A stretch of 64,000 bases of DNA from JBAYIE01 sp965279165 (GTDB lineage: Bacteria > Bacteroidota > Bacteroidia > UKL13-3), in the NCBI GenBank assembly GCA_965279165.1, contig OZ257140.1:2852001-2916000 (forward strand). The letters are read 5' to 3'. The translations under genes were made by a program, and so were the position numbers. Every line of letters begins with the position of its first letter. The stretch's first letter is position 1. Below, piece by piece: positions 43,809-53,489 of the stretch. A model generated the notes under the pieces. It ran no database searches and was not told the DNA's origin. It saw nothing but the letters and a program-made list of their open reading frames with translations.

Positions 43809-45617
43809 CTAACTTCGATTAACAAAGTACATGTCAATTTCTCCTTTGTTTTTGGCTTTGATCATTCCCCTATAAGTACAATTGAATTCGTTTTTTACCA
43901 ACGCATAACAACTATCGCTTATGTTTACTTTGCCTGCCTCCCCTGACGATTCCATTCGGGAAGCAATATTTACTGTATCACCCCAAATATCATAGGCAAA
44001 TTTTTTAATACCAACAATGCCCGCTACAACCGGACCACAATGAATACCAATTCGGATTTCGAACAATTCTTTTCCTTCTTGTTTGCGTTTCTGCAAATGT
44101 TCATTCATAAAATCTTGTATTTCTAAAGCGGCATTCACCATATTGGTGGCATGTGATTTCGATGGAACCGGTAAGCCACTCGCACACATATAAGCATCGC
44201 CTATGGTTTTTATTTTCTCAATACCATATTTATCTATAATGGTATCAAATGCGGTAAAGCAAGTGTGGATTTCTGCTACTAGTTCGGCCGGAGTGAGTTT
44301 TTCAGAAATGCCGGTAAAATTTTTAAAATCTGTAAACATTACAGTAGCCTGTTCAAATAAGCGGGCTTCAGCATTCCCTTTTTTCTTTAACTCTTCTGCA
44401 ACTTCTGTGGGCAGGATATTTAGCAATAAATCATCGCTTAGTTTTTTGCCTTTTTTTATTTTATTCCGTTGGGATAAAAAAATGCCGGCAAATAACAACA
44501 CGGTAGTAAATCCAAGCAGAAAGCCATTGCGTAGAATTTTCTGTTTCTTTAATTCCTGTTGCGTAATTATATCCCTTTTCTCTTGTTCAATCTTTTTAAG
44601 TTGCAGCTGTTGTTCATATTCAAACTGACTTTTGATTTTGCCGGTTCGTTGCAATATGTTATTGCTGTAAATGGAATCCTTTAGGTTGTTTAAACGCTCT
44701 AGGAAATAATATGCTTCTTTGATTTTTCCAATATTTTTATAGGCTGCGTGCAAACTATTCAAGGCTTCTTTCAAATAAAAGTTACCTCCTTCGCTGTTGT
44801 TACCAAAATGATAGGCAAGATTTCCAAATAAGATGGCATTCCGATAATCACCAACTTGGAGATAAGCAGTCGACAAAAATGTATATGCAGGCAAAGCGGT
44901 CGAACTGTCTTTCAGGATTTCAGGATGGTCGGTTATTTCCCTCAAATGAATAATAGCCTTATCATATTCATGGTTATTAATCATCATTTTACCGATGAAT
45001 TCGCGGCACCATAATACACCTGATGGTTGGTTTATACTTTTGTAATGAAAGAGTGCTTTGTTAAAATAGGTTAACGCAATCTGGAAACTGTCTAATTCGG
45101 AGTAGGAGAGAGCCATTAAGTAATTTGCAGTTGCTATGGTGTTTCCGGATTGTTGTTTCAGTGTAAGGATTTTTTTAAAGTATGGTATTGCATCGGCATA
45201 ACTTTGTAAATCGTAACTAATTACTCCTAATTGTAGGTTAGCACCGGCAATTCCATGCAAGTCGTTAATCGACTCGTATATTGCTAAGCTTTTTACAAAG
45301 AATAGGGTAGCACGATCTAATCGGTTGCGTCTAACCAATTCAAACTTCCCTTTTTGCATCAACACATCTGCTTCCCCTTTTCTATAACCAACACTTACTG
45401 ATTTTTGATAAGATTGTTCGAGGTGTTTTTCGTAAAGAGTGAGGTTACCGTTCTTTAAATAGAATTTAGCTAACCCTAGCATGGTTTGAACTTTTTGGGT
45501 GTCACTTTGCGATGAATGCAATATCAGTTGCATGGAATCTGTTTGGTGATTGCCATAAACTGATTCTGCCAACACCGGCAGCAACAGCAGTATCCATTTT
45601 AAATGAATAAGTTTCAC
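43809..45617 (-). CDS. Class III adenylate/guanylate cyclase with TPR sensor
   Basis: About 602 residues. A signal-like helix is followed by periplasmic-type TPR repeats (residues 40-340, for example GANLQLGVISYDLQSYADAI). Then come a coiled coil rich in Lys/Glu, one membrane helix (FLLGFTTVLLFAGIFLS) and the catalytic domain (VMFTDFKNFTGISEKLTP, KIKTIGDAYMCASG, DIWGDTVNIASRM). The GTG at 45617 is chosen because it opens KLIHLKWILLLLPVLAESVYG; an upstream frame would overlap the next gene. The catalytic domain is very close to that at 41804, the rest is not. Confidence 0.85.
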   Translation of the reverse strand: MKLIHLKWILLLLPVLAESVYGNHQTDSMQLILHSSQSDTQKVQTMLGLAKFYLKNGNLTLYEKHLEQSYQKSVSVGYRKGEADVLMQKGKFELVRRNRLDRATLFFVKSLAIYESINDLHGIAGANLQLGVISYDLQSYADAIPYFKKILTLKQQSGNTIATANYLMALSYSELDSFQIALTYFNKALFHYKSINQPSGVLWCREFIGKMMINNHEYDKAIIHLREITDHPEILKDSSTALPAYTFLSTAYLQVGDYRNAILFGNLAYHFGNNSEGGNFYLKEALNSLHAAYKNIGKIKEAYYFLERLNNLKDSIYSNNILQRTGKIKSQFEYEQQLQLKKIEQEKRDIITQQELKKQKILRNGFLLGFTTVLLFAGIFLSQRNKIKKGKKLSDDLLLNILPTEVAEELKKKGNAEARLFEQATVMFTDFKNFTGISEKLTPAELVAEIHTCFTAFDTIIDKYGIEKIKTIGDAYMCASGLPVPSKSHATNMVNAALEIQDFMNEHLQKRKQEGKELFEIRIGIHCGPVVAGIVGIKKFAYDIWGDTVNIASRMESSGEAGKVNISDSCYALVKNEFNCTYRGMIKAKNKGEIDMYFVNRS

Positions 45618-45718
45618 TTTGGGGTATCGAATTCGTTTCCTGATAAGAGAAAGTAAGCGATAAATATATAAAGGCCGATGAAAAATAGATATTTCGAATT
45701 TTGAGAAACAGGCAGCAG

Positions 45719-46429
45719 TTAATTGCGGTTGCAATTGGTAGGGCAGAAACTATCTGCACTTCCTCCATTACGAATATAAAGAACACTGCCATTTGCAGTT
45801 CCTCCAACAAAAATTATACTCGTTTTATTTACGCTATCATCGGTGCAGAAACGGAAATTTATCTGTCCCACTTCGGCTGGTAAACTGTTGATGATTTCCT
45901 GCAATGCTTCTTTATCAATATTCCCACCTTGGGTGCGTTTTGGGAAATTAGATTGATACGTAGCAGCAAGACTTTCATAGTCGGCATATGTTATGGATAC
46001 TGTTGTATTGTTAGAAGGAGAAGCCATATCGCATGCTGTTGGACAAAAAGCAGTTTCGTTGTTGCCATTGCGCAAACAAACAATTTCGCTTACCGGTTCT
46101 TCTGCAGTTTTGGCCCCCATAAATGCCACGCTGGTTTTATTAAAGGTAGGATCTGTGCAGAAATGAAAATTAACAAACTTGCTTCCCGCAGGCATACTTT
46201 GAATCAGGTTTTGCAAATCCTGTTTACCTACCGAACCACCAAAAGTTGCCTTGGGATATTTGCTCTGAAAGGCTGCAGTTAAGGCATCAAAATCACTTTG
46301 GTTTACATGGATGGATGTCGGATTGTCGGTTGATGTTTTGGTTGAGGAAACAGGTTTAATAGGTTTTATCGCAATGGAGGCGAAAGAAAAAAGCATTGCA
46401 AGAAAAAGAGTAGTGTATAGTTTTTTCAT
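45719..46429 (-). CDS. Secreted protein with two tandem cysteine-containing repeats
   Basis: About 236 residues. The ATG at 46429 opens a signal peptide (LYTTLFLAMLFSFASIAI). The rest is two ~90-residue repeats with the same order: VNQSDFDALTAAFQSKYPKA, FVNFHFCTD, then FCPTACD in the first, and ITYADYESLAATYQSNFPKR, INFRFCTDDSVNKTSI, then FCPTNCN in the second. I do not recognise the domain. The cysteines suggest disulphides or metal. It lies about 100 bases upstream of the TPR cyclase on the same strand. Confidence 0.68.
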   Translation of the reverse strand: MKKLYTTLFLAMLFSFASIAIKPIKPVSSTKTSTDNPTSIHVNQSDFDALTAAFQSKYPKATFGGSVGKQDLQNLIQSMPAGSKFVNFHFCTDPTFNKTSVAFMGAKTAEEPVSEIVCLRNGNNETAFCPTACDMASPSNNTTVSITYADYESLAATYQSNFPKRTQGGNIDKEALQEIINSLPAEVGQINFRFCTDDSVNKTSIIFVGGTANGSVLYIRNGGSADSFCPTNCNRN

Positions 46430-46759
46430 ATTCAGGGTTAATTTATCAGCAAAATACATCAATTTAGATAAAAACCAACCTCTTCTTGTTTATTGTAAAA
46501 GGATTGCGATTAAAGTGTGCCATTAGGATACATGAGGATGTACCCGACAAATCTGACCTCAAGCATGATTTAAACAAATGTGTTTTATTATTGGAATAAG
46601 GGTAGTTGAAAATTAATTACTGTTTATATTTCAAGCTTTCGGATAGTTTGTTAAATGAATCTTATCTTGGCAGGGATAATTAGGTTAATATTTACTGGAA
46701 TAAAGGGGGTGAATATTTGTCATTAGAATGATATATTCGTTTTACAAAAATACACTATT
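46430..46759. other. Divergent intergenic gap
   Basis: 330 bases between the secreted-protein gene and the ZIP gene; both promoters must be here. GGATACAT-GAGG-ATGTACCC at 46526-46545 can form an 8-base stem with one mismatch. No RNA gene or clear metal-box palindrome is seen upstream of the ZIP gene. Confidence 0.5.
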
Positions 46760-47497
46760 ATGTTACATGCATTTCTTTGGGGATTACTTGCCACTTCGTC
46801 GTTGGTACTCGGTGGTTTAATTGCTTCCTGGTTTACTATTTCGAAAAAAGTGTTAGGTATAATCATGGGATTTGGTGCCGGTGCACTGATTTCGGCAGTG
46901 GCATACGAGCTAACCTTTGAAGCGGTGAAAATTGGCAAAGGGACAGGTTTTCCGGCACTTGGATTTTTTACCGGGGCCTTTGTGTTTTACATGAGCGACC
47001 GATTAATTGAAAAAATAGGAGCAAGAGGAAGAAAAGATATGGATGCATCGCATCAATCCAATTTAATGGTGCCAATGGTTTTGGCAATAATTTTGGATGG
47101 AATTCCTGAATCCATCGTGATTGGATTAGGTTTATATGAAGGTGGTGCGGTAAGTATTGCGATGTTGGTGGCCGTTTTTATTTCCAATTTACCGGAAGCA
47201 ATTGCCGGAACCAGTGGAATGAAAGCAGGAGCTTGGGGAACAAGGAAAATTATTTCCTTATGGTTAATTATATCGGTGGTATGTGCCTTTTCTACCATAG
47301 CCGGTTATTCTTTATTTGTAGATGTTTCCGTTCGCTGGTTATCCTTTATTAATGCCTTTGCCGGTGGAGCCATATTAATGATGTTGGCCAATACCATGAT
47401 ACCGGAATCGTATGAACATGGCGGCAAATTATCAGGAGTATTTACTGTCTTGGGTTTTGCGATTTCAGTATTAGTTATTGTGCTGGAACATGGGTAG
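46760..47497 (+). CDS. ZIP-family metal transporter
   Basis: 245 residues with eight membrane helices. The metal path shows in helix IV as MVLAIILDGIPESIVIGLGL and in helix V as AVFISNLPEAIAGTSGMKAG, where the usual His of HNIPEG reads D-G-I-P-E-S and N-L-P-E-A. This variant occurs in a bacterial ZIP branch. ZIP proteins bring Zn, Fe or Mn into the cytosol; the metal here is not predictable. No adjacent metal regulator is present. Confidence 0.83.
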   Translation: MLHAFLWGLLATSSLVLGGLIASWFTISKKVLGIIMGFGAGALISAVAYELTFEAVKIGKGTGFPALGFFTGAFVFYMSDRLIEKIGARGRKDMDASHQSNLMVPMVLAIILDGIPESIVIGLGLYEGGAVSIAMLVAVFISNLPEAIAGTSGMKAGAWGTRKIISLWLIISVVCAFSTIAGYSLFVDVSVRWLSFINAFAGGAILMMLANTMIPESYEHGGKLSGVFTVLGFAISVLVIVLEHG

Positions 47498-47798
47498 GAG
47501 GGAATGGATAGAATAACTTTGCCAGGCTTGCGGCGGGAAGGTTTTTTTTACCTTAATGCCTTTGCGAAATTTGAAATTGTAAATAGTTTACTTATAAATA
47601 AATTTACTTTCATCTTTTTAACCGCATTGGTTTTTGTGTGTGATGGCTAAAGTTTCCGCGCTTGGCGCAGTGCCTGTTTAGAATCGTTAAACTAACGAAT
47701 AGCAGCGAACTTGATAAGAACAAAAATACTAAAATTGAGCACCTTAACCGACATTGAGCCAAATGCGTGTATTAGGCAGTAATACTTGAGATGTTAAA
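47498..47798. other. Convergent intergenic gap
   Basis: 301 bases between convergent genes. AAGGT-T(n)-ACCTT near 47540-47556 could be a weak terminator hairpin. The rest shows GC-richer islands but no coding frame, RNA gene or heptad tract. Confidence 0.45.
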
Positions 47799-48296
47799 TT
47801 AATAAGGAGCTGTTTGAAACAACTTGTCTCTTAAGGGTATAAATTCATTCCAACTACATTCATCGTCGTAAATACTAATTTTTCTTGATTTAAACCTTAT
47901 GCTATGTGTTGATGGAGCATTACACCATGCGTCAGGTATATCTTTATATTTTAAGAAATCAGATATGTAATTAATAACTAAAGCCATCTTTTCTTCCGAA
48001 AGTTCAATGGTTTTAGCGAATGGCTTAGTAGTGTCGAGGTATTTCCGTTCAAGAATAAAAATGCTACATGGTAGATCCCTTACAAGATATGCACAAATAC
48101 CGTTTGAGTAATAAATATCAATATATTCAAAATGACCACCCCATTCGCCACAGTCTCTTAATTCTGATTTTATTTTTAAGGTATCACCAACTTTTAATTG
48201 GTCAAATGAAAAATGAAATGAGTCAATGTTTTGTGAAAACACATCACCTATTTTCGAAAAATTTAAAAGTATGAATAATATTAAAATAATTTTCAT
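47799..48296 (-). CDS. Exported protein of unknown function
   Basis: About 165 residues. The ATG at 48296 gives a signal peptide (ILILFILLNFSKIGDVFSQ), while the longer frame does not. The mature part has FDQLKVGDTLKIKSELRDCG, EKMALVINYISDFLKYKDIP and SIYDDECSWNEFIPLRDKL. I recognise no family. Four cysteines in the mature chain suggest disulphides in the periplasm. It is a single gene flanked by intergenic DNA. Confidence 0.62.
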   Translation of the reverse strand: MKIILILFILLNFSKIGDVFSQNIDSFHFSFDQLKVGDTLKIKSELRDCGEWGGHFEYIDIYYSNGICAYLVRDLPCSIFILERKYLDTTKPFAKTIELSEEKMALVINYISDFLKYKDIPDAWCNAPSTHSIRFKSRKISIYDDECSWNEFIPLRDKLFQTAPY

Positions 48297-48473
48297 TCTT
48301 ATTGCCAATAATCTATTTATCACTGCCATTTCCTTTCTTTTATTCAACCCCACTAAACTTACTTCACGAAAGTACGGTAAACATTCTTATATGTTTTATG
48401 CTCCAATATAATGAAAATGAATTCACCTGAATTTAAAATTTCATTGGCTATTTTTCCAATTTATGGCAAGGTA

Positions 48474-49869
48474 TTATTCAAGTAGTTTTTTCTTTTTAAT
48501 GACTTTTCTCAGCAGAAATTTCTCTATCGATTCATCAATTGGTTTCAAGGAAAAGATGATTACAATTTTTATAAATAAGGTTAGGAAATAATTGTCGTTA
48601 GCGAATAGGTGAATGGCACCATGGATGATTTGTTCTTCAAAAATAAATAAGATGATAGCGATACCCAATGTGTATACCTTGGCTTTTTTATTAATTCGGG
48701 TTAAGGTTAATTCATCTATCGTTTCTTGAAGTTTGATATTTTTATTTTCAATTTCAATTTTCTGTGCTTTGATAATGGCATTTTCTTTTTGGGTGAGTTG
48801 TGCTTCGAAAATCTGCACCTGGTTTTTTACCTTTCGATCCATGTCTTCATGGTTCACAGTTTCTTTGATTTCGTGGTAGGCTTTATGATGAGCTAAACTA
48901 TCTGTTACATTACCCATACCTAAGTAAATATTTGATAACAAAAGATGGATTTGGTACATCTTTGATTTTACTCCGATTTCTTCCGCGATGAGGAGGGCTT
49001 TTTTAAGTACTTCTATAGCCTCTTTTAATTTTCCCTGCATTTGGTAGATACTACCCAGATTCGTCAGATTGGTTATGCAACCGTTTTGTATATGCAGTTG
49101 TTGCCTTATGTCGAGTGCCTCCAGATTATATTGAATGGCTTCTTCGTAGTTACCCATCACCAGATGGTAGTCACCCAAATCAGTAAGTCCACGGGCATGA
49201 AAGGTATATTCCGAATCCCCATCACTCTGTGCTAATGCCTTTTCATAATTTTCGAGTGCCAGGGTATAATTTTTTTGTTTCATATACACACCTGCAAGAC
49301 CGTTCACCATACGCGGACCCAAAGCTTTTATGCCTGGTGTAAAATTAATTTGTAATCCTTTTTGAAATAATTGAAGGGCTTCTTTTAAATGTCCGGTTTC
49401 GGTATACAATCCACCTAACCAATAGCAACCCATGATTTGAAACATAGGAAAACTATTGGTTCTTTCGAGTTGATCCAAACCCGACAAACCATATTTTAAG
49501 GCAAGGTCAATTTCACCGTTTGAACGGTATAAAAAACCCATGCAAATACCACAAGCTGCAATTCCATTTTCATCTTTCTGTTCTTTGAATAAGTCGCATG
49601 CCAAATTCATTTTTTTAATGCCTGTTCAAAATGGTCGGCAAGGAAGGCCAACATGCCATCCGATAAATAAGTTAAAGCCAGAAAATCGGGTTGTTCCCTT
49701 TGATGTAGCTTTCCCCAGTTTTCCATTTTTTCCAACAACAAGGGCATTCTTTCTTCATGTGCCAGCCGGGTAAAGTAGATGGAAATGGTATCAAAAAGTT
49801 GCTTTTCGCCTCCTTATTTCCTTTGCTTACTTCATCAAATAGTCGTTCCGCATGCTCAATTGTTTCCAT
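48474..49869 (-). pseudogene. TPR protein gene with two apparent frameshifts
   Basis: The main frame (48474-49610) gives 378 residues of TPR repeats (NGLAGVYMKQKNYTLALENY, TNLGSIYQMQGKLKEAIEVL), a coiled coil and a two-helix membrane end. Upstream, another frame reads EKQLFDTISIYFTRLAHEER through FLADHFEQALKK and stops where seven A precede ATG; one more A would join them. A second break near 49805-49820 separates this from METIEHAERLFDEVSKGNK, where one more G would join. The joined product would be a membrane TPR protein of about 465 residues. It resembles the TPR cyclase sensor but has no cyclase domain. Confidence 0.65.
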
Positions 49870-49926
49870 AGTTAATTTCCAACATGATTCTTTATAAATA
49901 AAATATGCTACTAACCCGTTTTACCC

Positions 49927-49968
49927 TCAACTCATATCTTACAACTCATATCTTATAACTCATATCTC
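49927..49968 (-). repeat. Heptad tandem tract over a stop codon
   Basis: On the minus strand: GAGATAT, GAGTTAT, AAGATAT, GAGTTGT, AAGATAT, GAGTTGA. The last two codons and the TGA stop of the gene at 49960 are part of the first units. Confidence 0.8.
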
Positions 49969-50649
49969 CCTATAAACCCTCTTCCCCAATTCTCCCTTAT
50001 CTCCCAACGCCCTGCCTTTAATCAGCCAGGATATCCCAAATGCAAATAAACTTAAGGCTTCAAGTACCAAGGTTGCTTTTTGAATATGAAGGGCACCACA
50101 AATCGGAACCAACAGAATAAAGAGAAACATCAGATAACCACAAGTTTTGTAAATTTTATTTTCATTAAAAATACTGATTGGAATCTGTGCATTATCACGT
50201 TGGCCAATGGTAAATGAATGAATAGACAATATTGCCAACAATACAAAAAATACCCCTGCAAAACCATAATGGATAGTTCCGAGCAAGGATAGGCAAGAAG
50301 GTATTAAGGTGTATATTTTTTGTTCGCAATCCATTGCATTGGTCGGGAAAAGCGCTACACCAAAGGCCATCGCACCGGCAATATTGGTTAAGAGATTGTC
50401 GTTTTTCCACCACGAAGGATTTTTATATCCTTTATAACGAATTAAAAACAAACCAACAGCACACAATACACCTGTAAACAATTCTCTTAAGTTGGTATAA
50501 TAATAATGACTGATCGATTCCTGTATATCGGTTTTGAAAAATGGTATACACGACAATACCAATAAAACAATGGGTAGACCAATGCCGAGGTATCCGATTG
50601 CCGAACGAATGCGGCGGTAGGTGAGTTTGTTGTTTTCAGCTACATCCAT
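49960..50649 (-). CDS. Seven-helix membrane protein of unknown function
   Basis: 229 residues with seven predicted membrane helices. The segment ESISHYYYTNLRELFTGVLC followed by AVGLFLIRYKGY is a recurrent one in Bacteroidota membrane proteins, somewhat like DUF998. Polar residues S-H-Y-Y at the start of helix 2 and HYGFAGVFFVLLAILSIHS in helix 5 could form a site. No function can be named. The C-terminus is encoded by a heptad repeat, and the stop TGA lies in it. Confidence 0.65.
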   Translation of the reverse strand: MDVAENNKLTYRRIRSAIGYLGIGLPIVLLVLSCIPFFKTDIQESISHYYYTNLRELFTGVLCAVGLFLIRYKGYKNPSWWKNDNLLTNIAGAMAFGVALFPTNAMDCEQKIYTLIPSCLSLLGTIHYGFAGVFFVLLAILSIHSFTIGQRDNAQIPISIFNENKIYKTCGYLMFLFILLVPICGALHIQKATLVLEALSLFAFGISWLIKGRALGDKGELGKRVYREI

Positions 50650-50849
50650 AGGGTCAATAGATTATCGGATATACAATATGCTATCATAGTATACGGTGTT
50701 TTCTTTCAACTTTGAAAGTTATTCTAATCTAATTAATCCGTTCTTAGAGATATGTTTCAAATCAATCATCTCAATCCGGATTTGTTACCTAAAAACAATT
50801 ATTCCTACTAAATGAATACATTTTTATTTATGCAGGAGTCAAATAATTT

Positions 50850-51545
50850 TTATTCTTTCTCGAATCCGTTTTTCCAAACAAAGGCAGCCAATAATGCACC
50901 CAGAATTGGGGCCAGAATAAATAGCCATAAATGTGCGATTGCTTTTCCGCCTGAGAATAGTGCCGGACCAATACTTCTGGCAGGATTTACAGACGTTCCG
51001 GTAACGGGTATGGCAACTAAATGGATGAGCATCAAAGTAACTCCAATGGCTAAACCAGCCATCGTGCTGTTACCGTATTTGGAAGTAGTTGCAAGAATGA
51101 CAAATACAAATAAAAATGTCATCACTGTTTCAACCACAAAGGCACTTTGTGTATTGTATTCACCTAAATAACCTTCACCCCAACCATTGGCACCAAGTCC
51201 AAATTCGGGCATCACAAAGTGAGGAGTTCCACTGGCAATTAAATACAACATACCAGCACCGGCAATGGCTCCTAAAATCTGAACCACAATAAACGACAAT
51301 GCCTCCTTGGTTTCTATTTTTCCAAGACTCCAAAATCCAATGGTTATCGCTGGATTAATATGACAACCGGAAATCCCTCCAATGGTATAAGCCATTGCCA
51401 TTACGGTAAATCCAAATGCCATAGAAACGCCAAGGAGTCCGATGCCAGCTGCACCGGTTGTGGCAACACTGGATATTACTGCCGACCCGCATCCAATAAG
51501 CACCAGACTAAATGTTCCGATAAATTCTGCGATTAATTTTTTCAT
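50850..51545 (-). CDS. aqpZ: Aquaporin Z-type water channel
   Basis: 231 residues with six membrane helices and both half-helix signatures: GGISGCHINPAITIGFWSLG and VAIPVTGTSVNPARSIGP. The Cys-His before the first NPA and the Arg after the second NPA fit the AqpZ water-selective filter. It has no close partner genes. The gap of 289 bases to the Mpl gene carries both divergent promoters; no clear operator is visible. Confidence 0.92.
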   Translation of the reverse strand: MKKLIAEFIGTFSLVLIGCGSAVISSVATTGAAGIGLLGVSMAFGFTVMAMAYTIGGISGCHINPAITIGFWSLGKIETKEALSFIVVQILGAIAGAGMLYLIASGTPHFVMPEFGLGANGWGEGYLGEYNTQSAFVVETVMTFLFVFVILATTSKYGNSTMAGLAIGVTLMLIHLVAIPVTGTSVNPARSIGPALFSGGKAIAHLWLFILAPILGALLAAFVWKNGFEKE

Positions 51546-51834
51546 ATTTGTTGGGTTTTAAGGAAAAGTTAAAATTGGATTTATACTTAAGTTTTTGATT
51601 TTGTGTCCATCTTAAACTTAATATAAATATAACACGAGTAGCATAAATTGCAAATAGAAAGTATTACACCGTATTCTGATAGATCAAATACCTGATGTGC
51701 TTTTTATCATTCAAAAGCTAATTTCTTGTGTGCTCATCAGGATGATTGGGCATATACAAACCTGCGGTACATGTTCATAACTCCTCTTTTATTCGTTATA
51801 TGCCCTATGTAATTTGCAACCTTTAACAATAAAC

Positions 51835-53175
51835 ATGCGAATACATTTTATTTCAATAGGTGGTGCGGTAATGCACAATATGGCAATGGCATTACACCAC
51901 AAAGGTTTTACAGTTACCGGTTCTGATGATGAAATTTACGAACCTGCCAAATCGCGTTTACAAAAACTTGGTTTATTACCGGCACAATTTGGCTGGTTCC
52001 CTGAAAATATTACCAAGGATATTGATGCCATCGTACTTGGTATGCATGCCCGAAAAGATAATCCTGAAATGTTGCGTGCCATCGAACTTGGGTTGAAAAT
52101 TTATTCGTTTCCGGAATACATGTACGAGCAAACCAAAAACAAAAAACGCATCGTGGTAGGAGGGAGCCATGGAAAAACCAGCACTACTGCCATGATTATG
52201 TTTGCACTGCATTACCATAAAATGTCTTTTGATTATTTGGTTGGTTCGATGATCGAAGGGTTTGATACCATGGTTGGATTGACTGAATCATCTGAACTTG
52301 CTGTATTCGAAGGCGATGAATATTTAACCTCACCACTTGACCTGCGTCCGAAATTTCATTTATACCATGCTGATATTGCCATCATCACCGGCATTGCTTG
52401 GGATCATATCAATGTATTCCCAACCTATGAAAATTATGTGAATCAATTTGAGATTTTTATTAAAGCGTTACCTGCAACAGGTGCTTTGATTTATTGTGCC
52501 GATGATCCGGAGGTAAAACGAGTTTGCGAACAAACCCCATGCGCAGCCCGACTTATACCGTATCATACTCCTGATAATTCTGTTGCAAATGGTATAACGA
52601 CAATTATGAACAATAATGAATCAGTTCCATTAAAGGTTTTTGGAAACCATAACCTGCAAAACATGATGGCGGCAAAATTTGCGTGTCTAGAAGCTGGACT
52701 AACCGAGGCTCAATTTTTTATAGCTATGCAACAATTTAAAGGTACCGCAAAACGTCTTGAAACCATTCAGGAATCAGCAGATTCAATTGTTTACCGCGAC
52801 TTTGCACATGCACCTTCAAAGCTGAAAGCAACCATTAATGCAGTTAAAAATTTGTATCCCGAACGCAAATTAATTGCTGCTTATGAATTGCATACATTCA
52901 GTAGTTTAAACAAGGAGTTTCTGCCTCAATACAACAATTCCATGATTGAAGCTGATATACGTGTTGTATTATTTAGTACCCACGCCCTTGAAATGAAAAA
53001 AATGCCCATGCTCGAAAAGGATGAAGTGGCTGCCCATTTTGGAGATGGGGTGGTTGTATTTACCAATAAAAACGAACTCAGAAATTTTATCGATTCACAC
53101 TATACCGGCAAAGAAAACGTATTGTTAATGAGCTCAGGTACGTTTGATGGAATGGATTTGACTTTTGAGATATAA
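51835..53175 (+). CDS. mpl: UDP-N-acetylmuramate:tripeptide ligase (Mpl-type Mur ligase)
   Basis: 446 residues of the Mur ligase family. RIHFISIGGAVMHNMAMALH is the N-terminal Rossmann segment, VVGGSHGKTSTTAMI the ATP loop, VFEGDEYLTSPLDLRPKF the metal region and VYRDFAHAPSKLKATINAV the C-terminal domain. The D-E-Y and H-A-P patterns point to Mpl, which reuses murein tripeptides, rather than MurC. The ATG at 51835 is used rather than an earlier TTG because RIHFISIGG is the family start. The last two sense codons and the TAA stop are part of a heptad tract. Confidence 0.87.
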   Translation: MRIHFISIGGAVMHNMAMALHHKGFTVTGSDDEIYEPAKSRLQKLGLLPAQFGWFPENITKDIDAIVLGMHARKDNPEMLRAIELGLKIYSFPEYMYEQTKNKKRIVVGGSHGKTSTTAMIMFALHYHKMSFDYLVGSMIEGFDTMVGLTESSELAVFEGDEYLTSPLDLRPKFHLYHADIAIITGIAWDHINVFPTYENYVNQFEIFIKALPATGALIYCADDPEVKRVCEQTPCAARLIPYHTPDNSVANGITTIMNNNESVPLKVFGNHNLQNMMAAKFACLEAGLTEAQFFIAMQQFKGTAKRLETIQESADSIVYRDFAHAPSKLKATINAVKNLYPERKLIAAYELHTFSSLNKEFLPQYNNSMIEADIRVVLFSTHALEMKKMPMLEKDEVAAHFGDGVVVFTNKNELRNFIDSHYTGKENVLLMSSGTFDGMDLTFEI

Positions 53176-53229
53176 GATATAAGATATAAGTTGTAAGATA
53201 TAAGTTATAAGATATAAGATATGAGTTGG
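53167..53229 (+). repeat. Heptad tandem tract over the mpl stop
   Basis: Nine units, GAGATAT, AAGATAT (x2), AAGTTGT, AAGATAT, AAGTTAT, AAGATAT (x2), GAGTTGG. The final codons GAG-ATA-TAA of the Mpl gene are the first unit plus two bases. Confidence 0.85.
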
Positions 53230-53379
53230 TGGTTGTAAATTGTTAGAACATCGAGCTGGATATTACACCTATATTGGGTTTGAAATGAAGCAAATTTGCT
53301 TAGGATTAGTCAAAGCGCACATTTTTTAAAGAAACTATTGTTTGGCAAAAGCCAATATTCGAACTTGAATTTGATTGAC

Positions 53380-53477
53380 AATGACCAATGACAACTGACC
53401 AATGAACAATGACAACTGACCAATGACAACCGACCAATGACAACTGACCAATGACAACTGACCAATGACCAATGACT
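53380..53477 (+). repeat. Heptad tandem tract, 14 units (AATGACN/ACTGACC)
   Basis: Fourteen phased units alternate AATGACA and ACTGACC with few changes, so the tract also has a 14-base period. It ends 12 bases before the stop of the minus-strand glycosyltransferase. The 150 bases between this tract and the one at 53167 hold no gene. Confidence 0.85.
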
Positions 53478-53489
53478 AATTAAACCTTA

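Noticed and set aside
46680..46705. DtxR-like box upstream of the ZIP gene (AATTAGGTTAATATTTACT)
   Set aside because: Only one half-site matches; the other arm is not complementary.
51691..51741. Inverted repeat CCTGATG...CATCAGG upstream of mpl
   Set aside because: Seven-base arms with a 37-base loop are expected by chance in a region this size.
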